64,000 bases of DNA from Pseudomonas abieticivorans (GCF_023509015.1 NZ_CP094975.1:1551001-1615000); one strand, 5' to 3'; counted from the stretch's first letter, positions 37,251-46,562 are shown. Made by a program: numbers and translations. The notes: generated from the sequence alone by a model not told the origin.

Positions 37251-38369
37251 ATGAACGCCCTGCATTCGCGTCAAATGCCGGCTGTTTCCATCCGCTCGGT
37301 CCGCAAGGTCTATGGTGATCCGCAAACCGGTCCCGTTGCCCTCAAGCACGTCAACCTGGACATCCACGACAACGAGTTCTTTACCCTGCTCGGCCCCTCG
37401 GGCTGTGGCAAGACCACCCTGTTGCGGATGATCGCAGGCTTCGAGTTCCCCACCGCTGGCGAGATCCAGCTGTATGGCGAAAACATTGCAAACCTGCCGC
37501 CTTATCAGCGCCCGGTCAACACGGTGTTCCAGCACTATGCCCTGTTCCCGCACATGAGCATCGCGCAAAACCTGGCCTTCGGCCTGGAGTCGCAGCCCAT
37601 GGGACGAACCCTGAGCAAGGCGCAAATCGCCGAGCGGGTTCGCGAGATGCTGGCCATGGTGCAAATGGAGCGCTTTGCCGAGCGCCGCCCCGCGCAGTTG
37701 TCCGGCGGCCAGCAACAGCGTGTGGCACTGGCCAGGGCCTTGGCCCCCCACCCCAAGGTGTTGCTGCTGGACGAACCCCTGTCCGCGCTGGACTTGAAGC
37801 TGCGCCAGGCCATGCGCGAGGAACTCAAGGCGATCCAGGCCAAGACCGGCATCACCTTTATCTTCGTCACCCATGACCAGGAAGAAGCCCTGACCATGTC
37901 CGACCGTATCGCGGTGTTGGCCAATGGCCAAGTGCAGCAAGTGGGCAGCCCCGACGACATCTACGAACGCCCGCGCAACCGCTTCGTCGCCGACTTCATT
38001 GGCGAAACCAACTTCATCGAAGCCACTGTCAGCCACGTGGGTAACGGCCATGCGCTGTATAAGGGCCCAGGCGGCGAACCCCTGCAGGCGCAGATGCCCG
38101 AAGGCGCTGGCGTAGGTACCAGAGTCAACCTGTCGATCCGCCCCGAACGCCTGCAATTGACCGAATTGCCCTACCACGGCGCCATCCAATGCACCGTGGA
38201 AAACCAGATTTACCTGGGCACCGACCTGCAATACCAGGTGCAACTCAACGACGGCAGCCGCCTGACCGTACGCTCGCCCAACAATGCCGGGCAGCGCCAG
38301 CGTTTCCCCGCCGGTTGCCGCGCAGGCCTGCTGTTGGACAAGGACAGCGCCAGCGTGCTGCTCGACTGA
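37251..38369 (+). CDS. ABC transporter ATP-binding protein (PotA-like)
   Basis: A 372-residue ATPase. Walker A is GPSGCGKTTLLRMIAGFE (about 49-66), the signature is LSGGQQQRVALARAL, Walker B is LLLDEPLSALDLKLRQ, and the H-loop is VTHDQEEAL. The C-terminal TOBE-like domain starts near 295. It resembles PotA/PotG of the polyamine family. The start was chosen for GGAGG and 5 bases of spacing. It forms an operon with two permeases, a binding protein and an amidase. Confidence 0.92.
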   Translation: MNALHSRQMPAVSIRSVRKVYGDPQTGPVALKHVNLDIHDNEFFTLLGPSGCGKTTLLRMIAGFEFPTAGEIQLYGENIANLPPYQRPVNTVFQHYALFPHMSIAQNLAFGLESQPMGRTLSKAQIAERVREMLAMVQMERFAERRPAQLSGGQQQRVALARALAPHPKVLLLDEPLSALDLKLRQAMREELKAIQAKTGITFIFVTHDQEEALTMSDRIAVLANGQVQQVGSPDDIYERPRNRFVADFIGETNFIEATVSHVGNGHALYKGPGGEPLQAQMPEGAGVGTRVNLSIRPERLQLTELPYHGAIQCTVENQIYLGTDLQYQVQLNDGSRLTVRSPNNAGQRQRFPAGCRAGLLLDKDSASVLLD

Positions 38370-38384
38370 CCCAGGGGACCCACC

Positions 38385-39314
38385 ATGAATGAAGTCATTA
38401 CCTTGGCGCGCCCCGGCGTGCTGGAGCGGCGCAAGGCGTTCAAGCAGTTCCTGGGAGTTTCGCCGGCACTGCTCGCCATCGGCCTGTTCCTGATCGTGCC
38501 GATTGTGATCGTGATCGGCTATTCGCTGATGGAGGCCAACCCCTACGGTGGGGTGAACAAGGTATTCAGCACCGAGGCCTACACCTCGCTGCTGTTCGAG
38601 CGGCAGATGGATGACAGTTTGGCCTTCGCCGACTCCTACCTGATGATCGCCCTGCGCTCGATCGGCATCGCCGGGCTGACCACGTTGATTACCCTGCTGA
38701 TCGGCTTTCCGGTAGCGGTGTGGCTGGCGATGCAGCCGGCGCGGCGCCGCGGCCTGCTGATCTTCCTGATCACGGTGCCGTTCTGGGCCAACCTGCTGAT
38801 CCGCACTTACGCCTGGATTCTGCTGCTGCGCAACACCGGCGTCATCAACAACGGCCTGATGGGCCTGGGCCTGATCCAGCAACCCTTGCCGCTGCTGTAC
38901 ACCGACGGCGCGGTGCTGCTGGGGCTGGTCTACACCTACGCGCCTTTCGTGGTGCTGCCCATCTACGCCACCCTGGAAAAGATGGACATCCGCCTGCTGG
39001 AGGCCGCGCAAGACCTGTACGCCGGGCGCTGGCGCACCCTGACCAAAGTGGTTTTGCCCATCGCCAAGCCCGGCATCATGGCCGGTGCGATCCTCACTTT
39101 CGTGCCCTGCCTGGGCGCCATGATTGCCCCGGAGCTGCTCGGTGGCGGGACCAAGATGATGCTCGGCAACCTGATCTTCCGCCAGTTCAGCGATGCCCGT
39201 AACTGGCCGTTCGGTGCGGCCTTGTCGCTGGTGCTGATGGCGGCGGTGATGCTGGTGTTGACCTTGTATGCACTGCGCGCCGAGCGCCAGCGCCTGGCCC
39301 GAGGAGGTCTGTAA
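38385..39314 (+). CDS. ABC transporter permease (PotB-like)
   Basis: A 309-residue inner-membrane protein with six predicted helices; the first is ALLAIGLFLIVPIVIVIGYSLM. The coupling 'EAA' loop that contacts the ATPase is LLEAAQDLYAGRWRTLTKVVLPIAKPGI at about 204-231 (in two blocks). It lies 15 bases after the ATPase gene and overlaps the second permease by one base. Likely substrate class: polyamine or a related amine. Confidence 0.9.
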   Translation: MNEVITLARPGVLERRKAFKQFLGVSPALLAIGLFLIVPIVIVIGYSLMEANPYGGVNKVFSTEAYTSLLFERQMDDSLAFADSYLMIALRSIGIAGLTTLITLLIGFPVAVWLAMQPARRRGLLIFLITVPFWANLLIRTYAWILLLRNTGVINNGLMGLGLIQQPLPLLYTDGAVLLGLVYTYAPFVVLPIYATLEKMDIRLLEAAQDLYAGRWRTLTKVVLPIAKPGIMAGAILTFVPCLGAMIAPELLGGGTKMMLGNLIFRQFSDARNWPFGAALSLVLMAAVMLVLTLYALRAERQRLARGGL

Positions 39315-40120
39315 TGTTGAGTCTATTAACCCGTGGCCGGCGCAGCGTGCAGGACTTCCCCGGTTTTGGCGGCTTCAGCTTTCTGTTCTACCTGTACCTG
39401 TACGCGCCCATCGTGGTGCTGGTGGTGTACTCCTTCAACGCCAACCAATCGGCCACCGTGTGGACCGGCTTCAGCCTGGACTGGTACCGCGCCGCCTTCG
39501 CCAACCAGGCCCTGCGCCAGGCCGCCGGCAACAGCCTGCTGATCGCGGTGTGCGCCAGCATGATCGCCACCGCCATCGCCACCCTGGCGGCGCTGGGCAC
39601 CTCGCGGGGTGCCAAGTTCCGCGGCATGCAGCTGTCCATGGGCGCGATCATGCTGCCACTGGTACTGCCGGAAATCGTGGTCGGCGTCGCCACCTTGGCG
39701 CTGTTCTCCACCTTGGGCGTGTCATTGGGCTACGGCAACCTGATCATCGCCCACACAGTGTTCTGCATTCCCTTCGCCTACCTGCCGATTCGCGCTCGGT
39801 TAAACGACATGGACCTGTCGCTGGAGCAGGCTGCAGCCGACCTGTACGCCTCGCCGTGGCGGGTCTTTCGCAAGGTCACCCTGCCGCTGCTGATGCCGGG
39901 GATTTTTTCCGGGCTGATGCTGGCCTTCATCGTGTCGCTGGATAACTTCGTGATTTCGATGATGGTGTCCCAGGCCGGCACCACCACCCTGCCGATCTTT
40001 ATCTTTGGCCTGCTGCGCATGGGTGTCACGCCCGACGTGAACGCCGTTTCCACGCTGATCCTTGGCGTGTCGGTGTTGTTCGTCACGCTTTCCTTCCTGC
40101 TCGGCAAACAGAAAGCCTGA
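39314..40120 (+). CDS. ABC transporter permease (PotC-like)
   Basis: A 268-residue inner-membrane protein with six predicted helices. The EAA loop is LEQAAADLYASPWRVFRKVTLPLLMPG (about 175-201, in two blocks). Together with the PotB-like protein it forms the translocation pore. The start overlaps the previous stop by one base (TAATG). Confidence 0.9.
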   Translation: MLSLLTRGRRSVQDFPGFGGFSFLFYLYLYAPIVVLVVYSFNANQSATVWTGFSLDWYRAAFANQALRQAAGNSLLIAVCASMIATAIATLAALGTSRGAKFRGMQLSMGAIMLPLVLPEIVVGVATLALFSTLGVSLGYGNLIIAHTVFCIPFAYLPIRARLNDMDLSLEQAAADLYASPWRVFRKVTLPLLMPGIFSGLMLAFIVSLDNFVISMMVSQAGTTTLPIFIFGLLRMGVTPDVNAVSTLILGVSVLFVTLSFLLGKQKA

Positions 40121-40149
40121 GCCTTTGTTCAACCCTGGGGATTTACCGC

Positions 40150-41184
40150 ATGAAGACGTTGATGAGCACCATAGGGCTTTCACTGGCATTAAGCGTGGCA
40201 GGTGCCGCGCAGGCCGCCGAACAATTGAACGTAGTGAGCTGGAGCGGCTACTTTTCGCCGGACATTCTCAACAAGTTCGAGAAAGAATCCGGCATCAAGG
40301 TGACCGTCGACTCCTATGACTCCAACGAAACCCTGCTGGCCAAGCTCAAGCAAGGCGGCGGCGGTTATGACGTGGCCATTCCCTCGCACCAGTTCGTGCC
40401 CATCCTGATCAAGGAAAACCTGCTGGAGCGCTTTGATCCCGTGAGCCAGCCGTACTACGCCAACGTCGTGGATAACCTGCAAAAGCCGACCTGGGACCCG
40501 CAAGGCGCCTACTCGGTGCCCTTTATCTGGGGCACCACCAGCGTGGTGCTGAACACCGAGCGTTACAAGGGCCCGCTGGACAGCTATGACGTGCTGTACC
40601 ACCCGCCGGCGGAGCTGCAAGGGCGGATCAACATGTTCGACTCCACCAGCGAAGTAATCGACACCGCCAGCCTGTACCTGGGTATCCCGCTGTGCAGTGA
40701 AGACCCCAAGCAGATGCAACAGGTGCTGACCTTGCTCAAGGCGCAGAAGCCCTACGTCAAGACCTTCAGCTCCAAGGCCGGTTCGATCCGCGAGAACCTG
40801 GCATCGGGCGAAATCGACATGTCGATGTTCTGGGGTGGTTCATCGCTGCGCGCCCGGGAAATGAAGCCAAGCCTGGCCTACCTCTACCCCAAGGAAGGCG
40901 TGATGGCCTGGGTGGATAACATGGTCATCCCCAAGGGCAGCAAAAACCCGGACAACGCGAAAAAATTCATCGCCTTCCTGAGCCAGCCGGAAAACGCCGC
41001 GCTGACCCAGAACTTTCTCAAGCACCAGAGCCCGATCAAAGGCGTGGAGCCGTTCCTGGACCCAAGCCTGAAAGACGCACCTGAGCTGCACATTCCCACC
41101 GGCACCAAGGTGGTGTTCAGCCAGACCTGCGGCGAAGGCGCGATCCGCCTGGCCGACCGGCTGTGGACCAGCCTGATGCGTTGA
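40150..41184 (+). CDS. Periplasmic polyamine-type substrate-binding protein (PotD/PotF-like)
   Basis: A 344-residue protein with a Sec signal ending near AGAAQAAEQ (cleavage after about residue 24). The mature start LNVVSWSGYFSPDILNKFEKESG is typical of PotD/SpuD. The typical polyamine-site residues (Trp and Asp or Glu positions) cannot be checked without alignment, so the ligand is open. An alternative ATG is at 40162. It lies 29 bases after the second permease and ends before a terminator. Confidence 0.88.
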   Translation: MKTLMSTIGLSLALSVAGAAQAAEQLNVVSWSGYFSPDILNKFEKESGIKVTVDSYDSNETLLAKLKQGGGGYDVAIPSHQFVPILIKENLLERFDPVSQPYYANVVDNLQKPTWDPQGAYSVPFIWGTTSVVLNTERYKGPLDSYDVLYHPPAELQGRINMFDSTSEVIDTASLYLGIPLCSEDPKQMQQVLTLLKAQKPYVKTFSSKAGSIRENLASGEIDMSMFWGGSSLRAREMKPSLAYLYPKEGVMAWVDNMVIPKGSKNPDNAKKFIAFLSQPENAALTQNFLKHQSPIKGVEPFLDPSLKDAPELHIPTGTKVVFSQTCGEGAIRLADRLWTSLMR

Positions 41185-41189
41185 CTCAT

Positions 41190-41220
41190 GCGCCCGGCGC
41201 TCATGCCGGGCGTTTCTTTT
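41190..41220 (+). terminator. Terminator after the binding-protein gene
   Basis: GCCCGGC/GCCGGGC stem followed by TTTCTTTT. The amidase starts 20 bases later, so the terminator is probably partial. Confidence 0.7.
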
Positions 41221-41240
41221 GGCTGTAAAGGTTTGACGTC

Positions 41241-42695
41241 ATGACCACCCACAATAATGTCAGCGAACTGGTACTGCTGCAGGCCCATGAACTCGCCGAA
41301 AAAATTCGCTTGCGTGAAGTGTCCTGCCGCGAAGTGATGCACACCTACTTGGCCCATATCGAACGCTTCAACCCACGGGTGAACGCGTTGATCAGCCTGC
41401 AACCGGCCGATGACCTGCTGGCCCAGGCCGACGCTCGCGACGCCGAATTGACCCGGGGCATCTACCATGGCTGGATGCATGGCCTGCCCCACGCGGTGAA
41501 AGACTTGTCGCTGACCCGTGGCATTCGCACCACCTTGGGCTCGCCGCTGTACAAAGACTTTATCCCGGACCATGACGGAATCATGGTCGAACGCCTGAAA
41601 AAAGCCGGCGCGATCATCATCGGCAAAAGCAACACCCCGGAGTTCGGCCTGGGCTCGCACACCTACAACCCGGTGTTCGGCGCCACCGGTTGCGCCTACG
41701 ACCCGAGCAAGACCGCAGGCGGCAGCAGCGGTGGCGCCGCCGCTGCATTGGCCATGCATTTGGTGCCCGTGGCCGATGGCAGCGACATGATGGGCTCACT
41801 GCGCAACCCGGCCGCGTTCAACAACATATTTGGTTTCAGACCATCCCAAGGCCGCGTGCCGTTTGACGACAGTGCCGACCTGTTCGTCGACCAACTCGGC
41901 TACGAAGGGCCCATGGCCCGCAGCGTTCGCGATGCCGCCTTGCTGCTCTCGGTGCAAGCCGGCTTCGATGCCCGCGCCCCGCTGTCTATCGCCGAGTCCG
42001 GGGCAGGTTTTGCCGGCGAACTGGCACGTGACTTCAAAGGCAGCCGCATCGGTTGGCTGGGCGATTTCAATGGCTACCTGCCCATGGAAGGCGGCATTCT
42101 CGAACTGTGTGAAAAAGCCTTCGCCCACTTCGAAAGCCTGGGCTGCACGGTCGAACAGGCGGCCTGCGACTTCGCCCCGCAGCGCCTGTGGGACTGCTGG
42201 CGCACGCTGCGCCATTGGATGGTGGCGGGTTCTTTGGGGCGGCATTACAACGACCCGGATAAACGCTCACGGTTAAAACCCGAAGCTTGCTGGGAAGTGG
42301 AAAACGGCCTGCGCTTGAGCGCCAGCGATGTGTACCAGGCGTCGGTGACACGCACCGAGTGGTACCGCGCCATCAGCCGCCTGTTTGAACGTTACGATTA
42401 CCTGCTGCTGCCCAGCGCCCAGGTATTCCCGTTCGACAAAAGCCTAGCCTGGCCACAGTCGGTGAACGGCGTGAGCATGGACACCTATCACCGTTGGATG
42501 GAAGTGGTGATCCCCGGTACGCTGTCGGGCTGCCCGGTGGCCAACGTGCAGGTAGGCTTCAATGCACAGGGGTTGCCGATGGGCCTGCAGATCATTGGCA
42601 AGCACCATGCGGACATGGCCGTGCTGCAGATCGCCCATGCCTATGAACAGGCCAGCCAGTGGTTCAAACGATGCCCTTCGCCGTTGCTTCAGTGA
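41241..42695 (+). CDS. Amidase (amidase signature family)
   Basis: A 484-residue Ser-Ser-Lys hydrolase. The catalytic Lys is Lys87 in HAVKDLSL, the cis-Ser is Ser162 in AGGSSGGAA, and the nucleophile is Ser186 in SDMMGSLRNPAA. The spacings of 75 and 24 residues equal those of FAAH. No signal peptide is present, so it acts in the cytosol, probably on an amide imported by the transporter encoded upstream. The exact substrate is unknown. It is the last gene before a REP pair. Confidence 0.93.
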   Translation: MTTHNNVSELVLLQAHELAEKIRLREVSCREVMHTYLAHIERFNPRVNALISLQPADDLLAQADARDAELTRGIYHGWMHGLPHAVKDLSLTRGIRTTLGSPLYKDFIPDHDGIMVERLKKAGAIIIGKSNTPEFGLGSHTYNPVFGATGCAYDPSKTAGGSSGGAAAALAMHLVPVADGSDMMGSLRNPAAFNNIFGFRPSQGRVPFDDSADLFVDQLGYEGPMARSVRDAALLLSVQAGFDARAPLSIAESGAGFAGELARDFKGSRIGWLGDFNGYLPMEGGILELCEKAFAHFESLGCTVEQAACDFAPQRLWDCWRTLRHWMVAGSLGRHYNDPDKRSRLKPEACWEVENGLRLSASDVYQASVTRTEWYRAISRLFERYDYLLLPSAQVFPFDKSLAWPQSVNGVSMDTYHRWMEVVIPGTLSGCPVANVQVGFNAQGLPMGLQIIGKHHADMAVLQIAHAYEQASQWFKRCPSPLLQ

Positions 42696-42711
42696 TATTG
42701 GCGCTGTGCCT

Positions 42712-42778
42712 TTCGCGGATCAATCCGCTCCTACAAAGAGGCATTCGATACCCGTTAGGAGCGGATTCATCCGTGAAA
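42712..42778. repeat. REP-like inverted pair
   Basis: Units at about 42712-42733 (inverted) and 42755-42778 (direct, slightly diverged, TCCGTGAAAAG end). They lie between the convergent amidase and HNH genes. Confidence 0.85.
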
Positions 42779-42781
42779 AGA

Positions 42782-43366
42782 TCACTGTTCAACACCGGGT
42801 ATACTGCGCCGCTCCACTGCCTCGGCAATCAGCGGCGCCATCTCTCGCAACCCGTCCAGGCTCAGCCGCCCCTCTTCGTACAGGCGCAACCATTGTCGGC
42901 GCACCCGCAGCAGTCGCTCGTCATCGTGAATCGGCAGGGTATGCAAGGTCTTCTCGGCCCGCTCCCGATATTTGGCCGGTATGCGATCAGTCAGTACCAA
43001 CTGGAGCGACGGTAGCGAAATCTCGAACCAGCCTGGCTGCATGTCGAATGGGTCGAGGATGTCGGCCACTTTCTTGTTGCCCTTGGCGCTGTTGATCCAG
43101 TTATCCACATAGCGAAAATTCGACCATTCATAAGCCCGCGTACGGTCTTCGTCGCAACTGAGGAAATGGTCCACCGTGCCGCTGGGGATGTACATGGCGG
43201 CGAAGGCACAACGGTTGTTGAAACTATCGGCCAGGCGCGGCCTGAAGGGCGACCAGAGGTCCTTGGGCCGTCGCGCGTCTGGGTTTTGGTCCAGCCAGGC
43301 GTTGCCGCGCTGGCGGCAGCGCTGGTCGAAATCAGGCGGCTCTTCGGTTGCGGTGACCGGGATCAT
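42782..43366 (-). CDS. HNH-type nuclease, partner of the AAA ATPase
   Basis: A 194-residue protein. Residues about 50-97 form an HNH-like module: CAFAAMYIPSGTVDHFLS (Asp66-His67), then EWSNFRYVDNWINSAKG with Asn83, Asn92 and Lys95. The usual zinc CxxC pairs are absent. The C-terminal half is helical. The ATG overlaps the ATPase stop as ATGA, so the two are coupled. The pair resembles PtuA-PtuB of the Septu anti-phage system. Assignment as a nuclease is by motif only. Confidence 0.65.
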   Translation of the reverse strand: MIPVTATEEPPDFDQRCRQRGNAWLDQNPDARRPKDLWSPFRPRLADSFNNRCAFAAMYIPSGTVDHFLSCDEDRTRAYEWSNFRYVDNWINSAKGNKKVADILDPFDMQPGWFEISLPSLQLVLTDRIPAKYRERAEKTLHTLPIHDDERLLRVRRQWLRLYEEGRLSLDGLREMAPLIAEAVERRSIPGVEQ

Positions 43367-44613
43367 AAGACGTGCTCGCCGGCAGATACGATCCAGCAGG
43401 GCCAGAAGTGGTCGCCACTGGGTAATACCCGCAGCAACTCATCGTGGATGGCCTCACGGCTGTCCAAGCCTGGCGGCAATTGCTCGTACTCGCCCAGCAT
43501 CCAGGCGTCGGCCGCGGCGATAGCCTGTTCGGCTTCGAGCGAGCGGGCCTGGTCCAACCCGAACACATCGCACACCAGCCAGTTCACCACGTCGCCTTGC
43601 TTGGCCCAGATGGCCTGCTCGACTTTCGCCCGGCCCTGTTCCAGTTGCACCGTAAACACCGCATCCAGGCCCTCTTCAAAGTCGGGCTCGGCCGAAGCCA
43701 TCACCAACGGCGAATGGGTCGCCAAAATGATTTGAACCGCCACCTGCGAACCGGTCATGGCCCTCACCACCGCGAGCAACGCTGGCACGATGCGCCGCTG
43801 CCACTGTGGGTGCAGGTGGCATTCGATTTCGTCCATCAAAAACACCACGTGGCTGGCAGGCGACACCGAGCGCAGGCGACAAGCCCGCAAATGCGCGTTC
43901 CAGGTCCAGACCAGCATGTAGGCCAGTGCCGCGATGCGGCGCATACCGGCCGAGGCTTGGTTGAGCGGGACCTCACCATATGCCTGGCGCAACGTGGGGT
44001 ATTGGGTTTCATCCAGGGGGCCGAGGTAACAGGGCTCGCCGGGGGTCAGTTGCTCATGCTCCGAGGGTGACAGCGCCCCCAGCACCCGCACCAGTTCCTC
44101 GAAAGGCCGGCTGCCGGCTTGCTGCCAACGCACCCAGTCGTGGATCAGGCCATTGCACAGGTTGGTGCCACGGGCAGAGCGCGCGCCCTGCCAGACCTGT
44201 TCTGCACTGAAGTGAAAGGCGTGGATGGCTTCCTGATCGGGCGCTGAGGTATCGGCCGCCGCATTGCGTTGTGGGTCCCACGCAGAAAAGCTGCCATCGT
44301 TCCCGGCATAAATAACCACGGCAGGGTCCGCTTGCGGGTCCTGCCCGGCGCTCCAGCGCCCGGCGTGGCAACGAATCATGCGTTCCGGTTGGCCCTCCAG
44401 GCCATAGGTGATCAGGCAATCAGCCGTGTTCACCCGCGGCACGATCGGTACATCCCGCGCCCAGGTGCGGGTCAACACGTACCAGGCAGCGTCTAGTAAA
44501 AAGCTTTTGCCCAGGCCGTTGTCGCCGGTGATGAAATTAAGCCTGGGCGCGAAATCCACCGGGCCGAACGTGGCTGCCGGGCCGACGCCTGTCAGAGAGA
44601 GCCGCTTCAACAT
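43363..44613 (-). CDS. AAA-family ATPase of a Septu-like two-gene module
   Basis: A 416-residue ABC/OLD-like ATPase. Walker A is GDNGLGKSFLLD (30-41), the signature region NQASAGMRRIAAL is at 219-231, Walker B is VVFLMDEIECHLHP with Asp261-Glu262, and the switch is THSPLVMAS (299-307). The start was chosen at 44613 because GGAAGG stands 8 bases before it. There is no toprim or membrane segment, so the effector must be the coupled HNH protein. Function as phage defence is inferred from architecture. It is bounded by a REP pair and by a terminator. Confidence 0.75.
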   Translation of the reverse strand: MLKRLSLTGVGPAATFGPVDFAPRLNFITGDNGLGKSFLLDAAWYVLTRTWARDVPIVPRVNTADCLITYGLEGQPERMIRCHAGRWSAGQDPQADPAVVIYAGNDGSFSAWDPQRNAAADTSAPDQEAIHAFHFSAEQVWQGARSARGTNLCNGLIHDWVRWQQAGSRPFEELVRVLGALSPSEHEQLTPGEPCYLGPLDETQYPTLRQAYGEVPLNQASAGMRRIAALAYMLVWTWNAHLRACRLRSVSPASHVVFLMDEIECHLHPQWQRRIVPALLAVVRAMTGSQVAVQIILATHSPLVMASAEPDFEEGLDAVFTVQLEQGRAKVEQAIWAKQGDVVNWLVCDVFGLDQARSLEAEQAIAAADAWMLGEYEQLPPGLDSREAIHDELLRVLPSGDHFWPCWIVSAGEHVL

Positions 44614-44702
44614 GATCAGACCTTCCATGGTGTGAGTCAGGGGAAGGTCGATGGTAGGGCTGCCGCAGGCCTGCGACTATCGAAGAGGTGTAACGGGAAT
44701 TG

Positions 44703-44726
44703 AAAAGGCCCGCATCAGGCGGGCCT
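44703..44726 (-). terminator. Terminator after the MFS gene
   Basis: GGCCCGCCTGATGCGGGCC hairpin, followed on the minus strand by TTTTC. It separates the transporter gene from the ATPase gene. Confidence 0.8.
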
Positions 44727-44732
44727 ACCGGT

Positions 44733-45950
44733 TCAAGCCTTTTTTGTATTGGGCAACAAAACCGTCAGTATCCCGAACAGCGGCAGGAACGAACACAGCG
44801 TGTACACGTATTCGATACCGTGAATGTCCGCCAGGTGCCCCAGCAGCGCGGCACCAATACCGCCAAAGCCGAACATCAGACCGAAGAACACCCCGGCGAT
44901 CATGCCGACGTTACCCGGTACCAACTCTTGCGCGAACACCACGATGGCCGAGAAGGCCGACGCCAGGATAAAGCCGATGATCACGCTGAGCACCGTGGTC
45001 CAGAACAGGTCCACGTACGGCAGCATCAGGGTGAACGGCGCCACGCCCAGGATCGAGAACCAGATCACCGCCTTGCGGCCGATCTTGTCGCCTATCGGCC
45101 CGCCAAAGAAGGTACCTGCCGCCACCGCCCCCAAGAACAGGAACAGGTGCAACTGCGAACTGGCCACCGACAGGTCGAACTTCTCGATCAGGTAGAAGGT
45201 GAAGTAACTGGTGAAACTGGCCATGTAGAAATACTTGGAAAACACCAGCAGGCCCAGCACCACCAAGGCTGCCGTTACCCGACGCTTGGACAGGCCATGG
45301 GTGGCCTGCCCGCCTTTCTTGGCCTTGAACAGGTTCAGATGCTCGCGGTACCACTGGCTCAGCATCCAGGTCACGCCCAAGGCAAACAACGCGAACAAAC
45401 CAAAATACGCCACGTTACCCTGGCCGAACGGAATGATCAGCGCCGCCGCCAGCAGTGGGCCAAACGCAGACCCTGCGTTACCGCCCACCTGAAAGGTCGA
45501 CTGCGCCAGCCCATAGCGCCCACCGGAAGCCAGCCGGGCAATGCGCGAGGTTTCCGGGTGGAAGGTCGAGGAGCCAATCCCCACCAGCGCCGCCGCCAGC
45601 AGGATCATCGGGAAGCTGCCCACGAACGCCAGCATCACGATACCCACCAAAGTACAGATCGTGCCCAGGGGCAACAGGTACGGCTTGGGATTGCGGTCGG
45701 TGTAGAAACCCACCCACGGCTGCAGTAAGGACGCAGTGATCTGAAACGTCAGGGTAATCAGGCCCACCTGGGTAAAGCTCAAGCCATAGTTGGCCTTGAG
45801 CATCGGGTAGATCGACGGCAGTACCGACTGGATCAGGTCGTTGATCAAATGCGCCAGCGCGCAGGCGCCGATGATGCGCATGACCAGCGGGCTGCTTTGT
45901 GGGGAGGCAGCCGACGGGGCCGCGCTGGTTGGAGCGTTGCTGGTAGCCAT
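44733..45950 (-). CDS. MFS transporter, Fsr (fosmidomycin resistance) type
   Basis: A 405-residue carrier with 12 predicted helices. The first-half signature AHLINDLIQSVLPSIYPMLKANYGLSFTQVGLI (in two blocks) and YTDRNPKPY are typical of the Fsr group; GDKIGRKAVIWFSILGV is the second-half loop. It could export fosmidomycin-like or other small compounds, or be a general exporter. The start MATSNAPTSAAP was chosen over a longer frame that has no family match. Confidence 0.85.
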   Translation of the reverse strand: MATSNAPTSAAPSAASPQSSPLVMRIIGACALAHLINDLIQSVLPSIYPMLKANYGLSFTQVGLITLTFQITASLLQPWVGFYTDRNPKPYLLPLGTICTLVGIVMLAFVGSFPMILLAAALVGIGSSTFHPETSRIARLASGGRYGLAQSTFQVGGNAGSAFGPLLAAALIIPFGQGNVAYFGLFALFALGVTWMLSQWYREHLNLFKAKKGGQATHGLSKRRVTAALVVLGLLVFSKYFYMASFTSYFTFYLIEKFDLSVASSQLHLFLFLGAVAAGTFFGGPIGDKIGRKAVIWFSILGVAPFTLMLPYVDLFWTTVLSVIIGFILASAFSAIVVFAQELVPGNVGMIAGVFFGLMFGFGGIGAALLGHLADIHGIEYVYTLCSFLPLFGILTVLLPNTKKA

Positions 45951-46173
45951 GAAAATCGTCCAGACATTCAGTGATGACGCAGGGCAGTGCCGCGAAAAGG
46001 CGCAGCTAAAGCTGAGAAAGGCCAATGTGCCATTTTTTGGGGGCGGATTGCTAACAATGAAACAAAAAATGTCAGCTTGCTATCGAATTTCAAGCCGGGG
46101 CAGGATCGCTGGCCGACGGAAGGAGGGAAAAGCTAAGTTTTTGATCGCATACAACATTTTTTTCAAACGACGC

Positions 46174-46202
46174 TTGACACCTTTTGATTTGGAGGGAATA
46201 AT
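46174..46202 (+). promoter_or_regulatory. Promoter of tRNA-Met
   Basis: -35 TTGACA (46174-46179), 17 bases, -10 AATAAT (46197-46202), then a GC-rich start region (GCGCGCC) typical of stringently controlled stable-RNA promoters. The remaining gap back to 45951 holds nothing else I can support. Confidence 0.7.
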
Positions 46203-46214
46203 GCGCGCCAAGTT

Positions 46215-46291
46215 GGCTACATAGCTCAGTTGGTTAGAGCATAGCATTCATAATGCTGGGGTCCGGGGTTCAAGTCCCTGTGTAGCCACCA
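46215..46291 (+). tRNA. tRNA-Met (elongator, anticodon CAT)
   Basis: A 77-base cloverleaf, GGCTACATAGCTCAG... to encoded CCA. The anticodon loop TTCATAA has CAT. The acceptor stem starts G1-C72 paired, unlike initiator tRNA. It resembles E. coli elongator tRNA-Met along its length. Confidence 0.95.
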
Positions 46292-46297
46292 AATCCG

Positions 46298-46332
46298 AAA
46301 AAGGGCTTACCGAAAGGTAGGCCCTTTTTTTA
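46298..46332 (+). terminator. Terminator after tRNA-Met
   Basis: AAAGGGCTTACC/GGTAGGCCCTTT hairpin with GAAA loop, followed by a T-run. Confidence 0.9.
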
Positions 46333-46562
46333 TGGCCCTGAGAAAAGTCTCACCTTCCTTTAAGGGCCGCTCGGTCTTGCCATTTAGAAACGCCCTACAC
46401 AGCTATCATCTCCTGCCGACTATCGCCCCATAGCCTCGCACGATACTCTCCCCTATTCAGCCAATTGCTGGAACGCCGTAACCTCCCTGCCACCCCACCG
46501 TCACAATCCCCTGCTAGCCTGCCCGCCAGAAATCTTTTGTTACGCCTGATCAGGAAGCCGTC

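Noticed and set aside
37062..39011. A 649-codon minus-strand frame opposite the ABC transporter genes
   Set aside because: Low-complexity Gln/His-rich composition typical of antisense shadows, and both plus-strand genes are certain.
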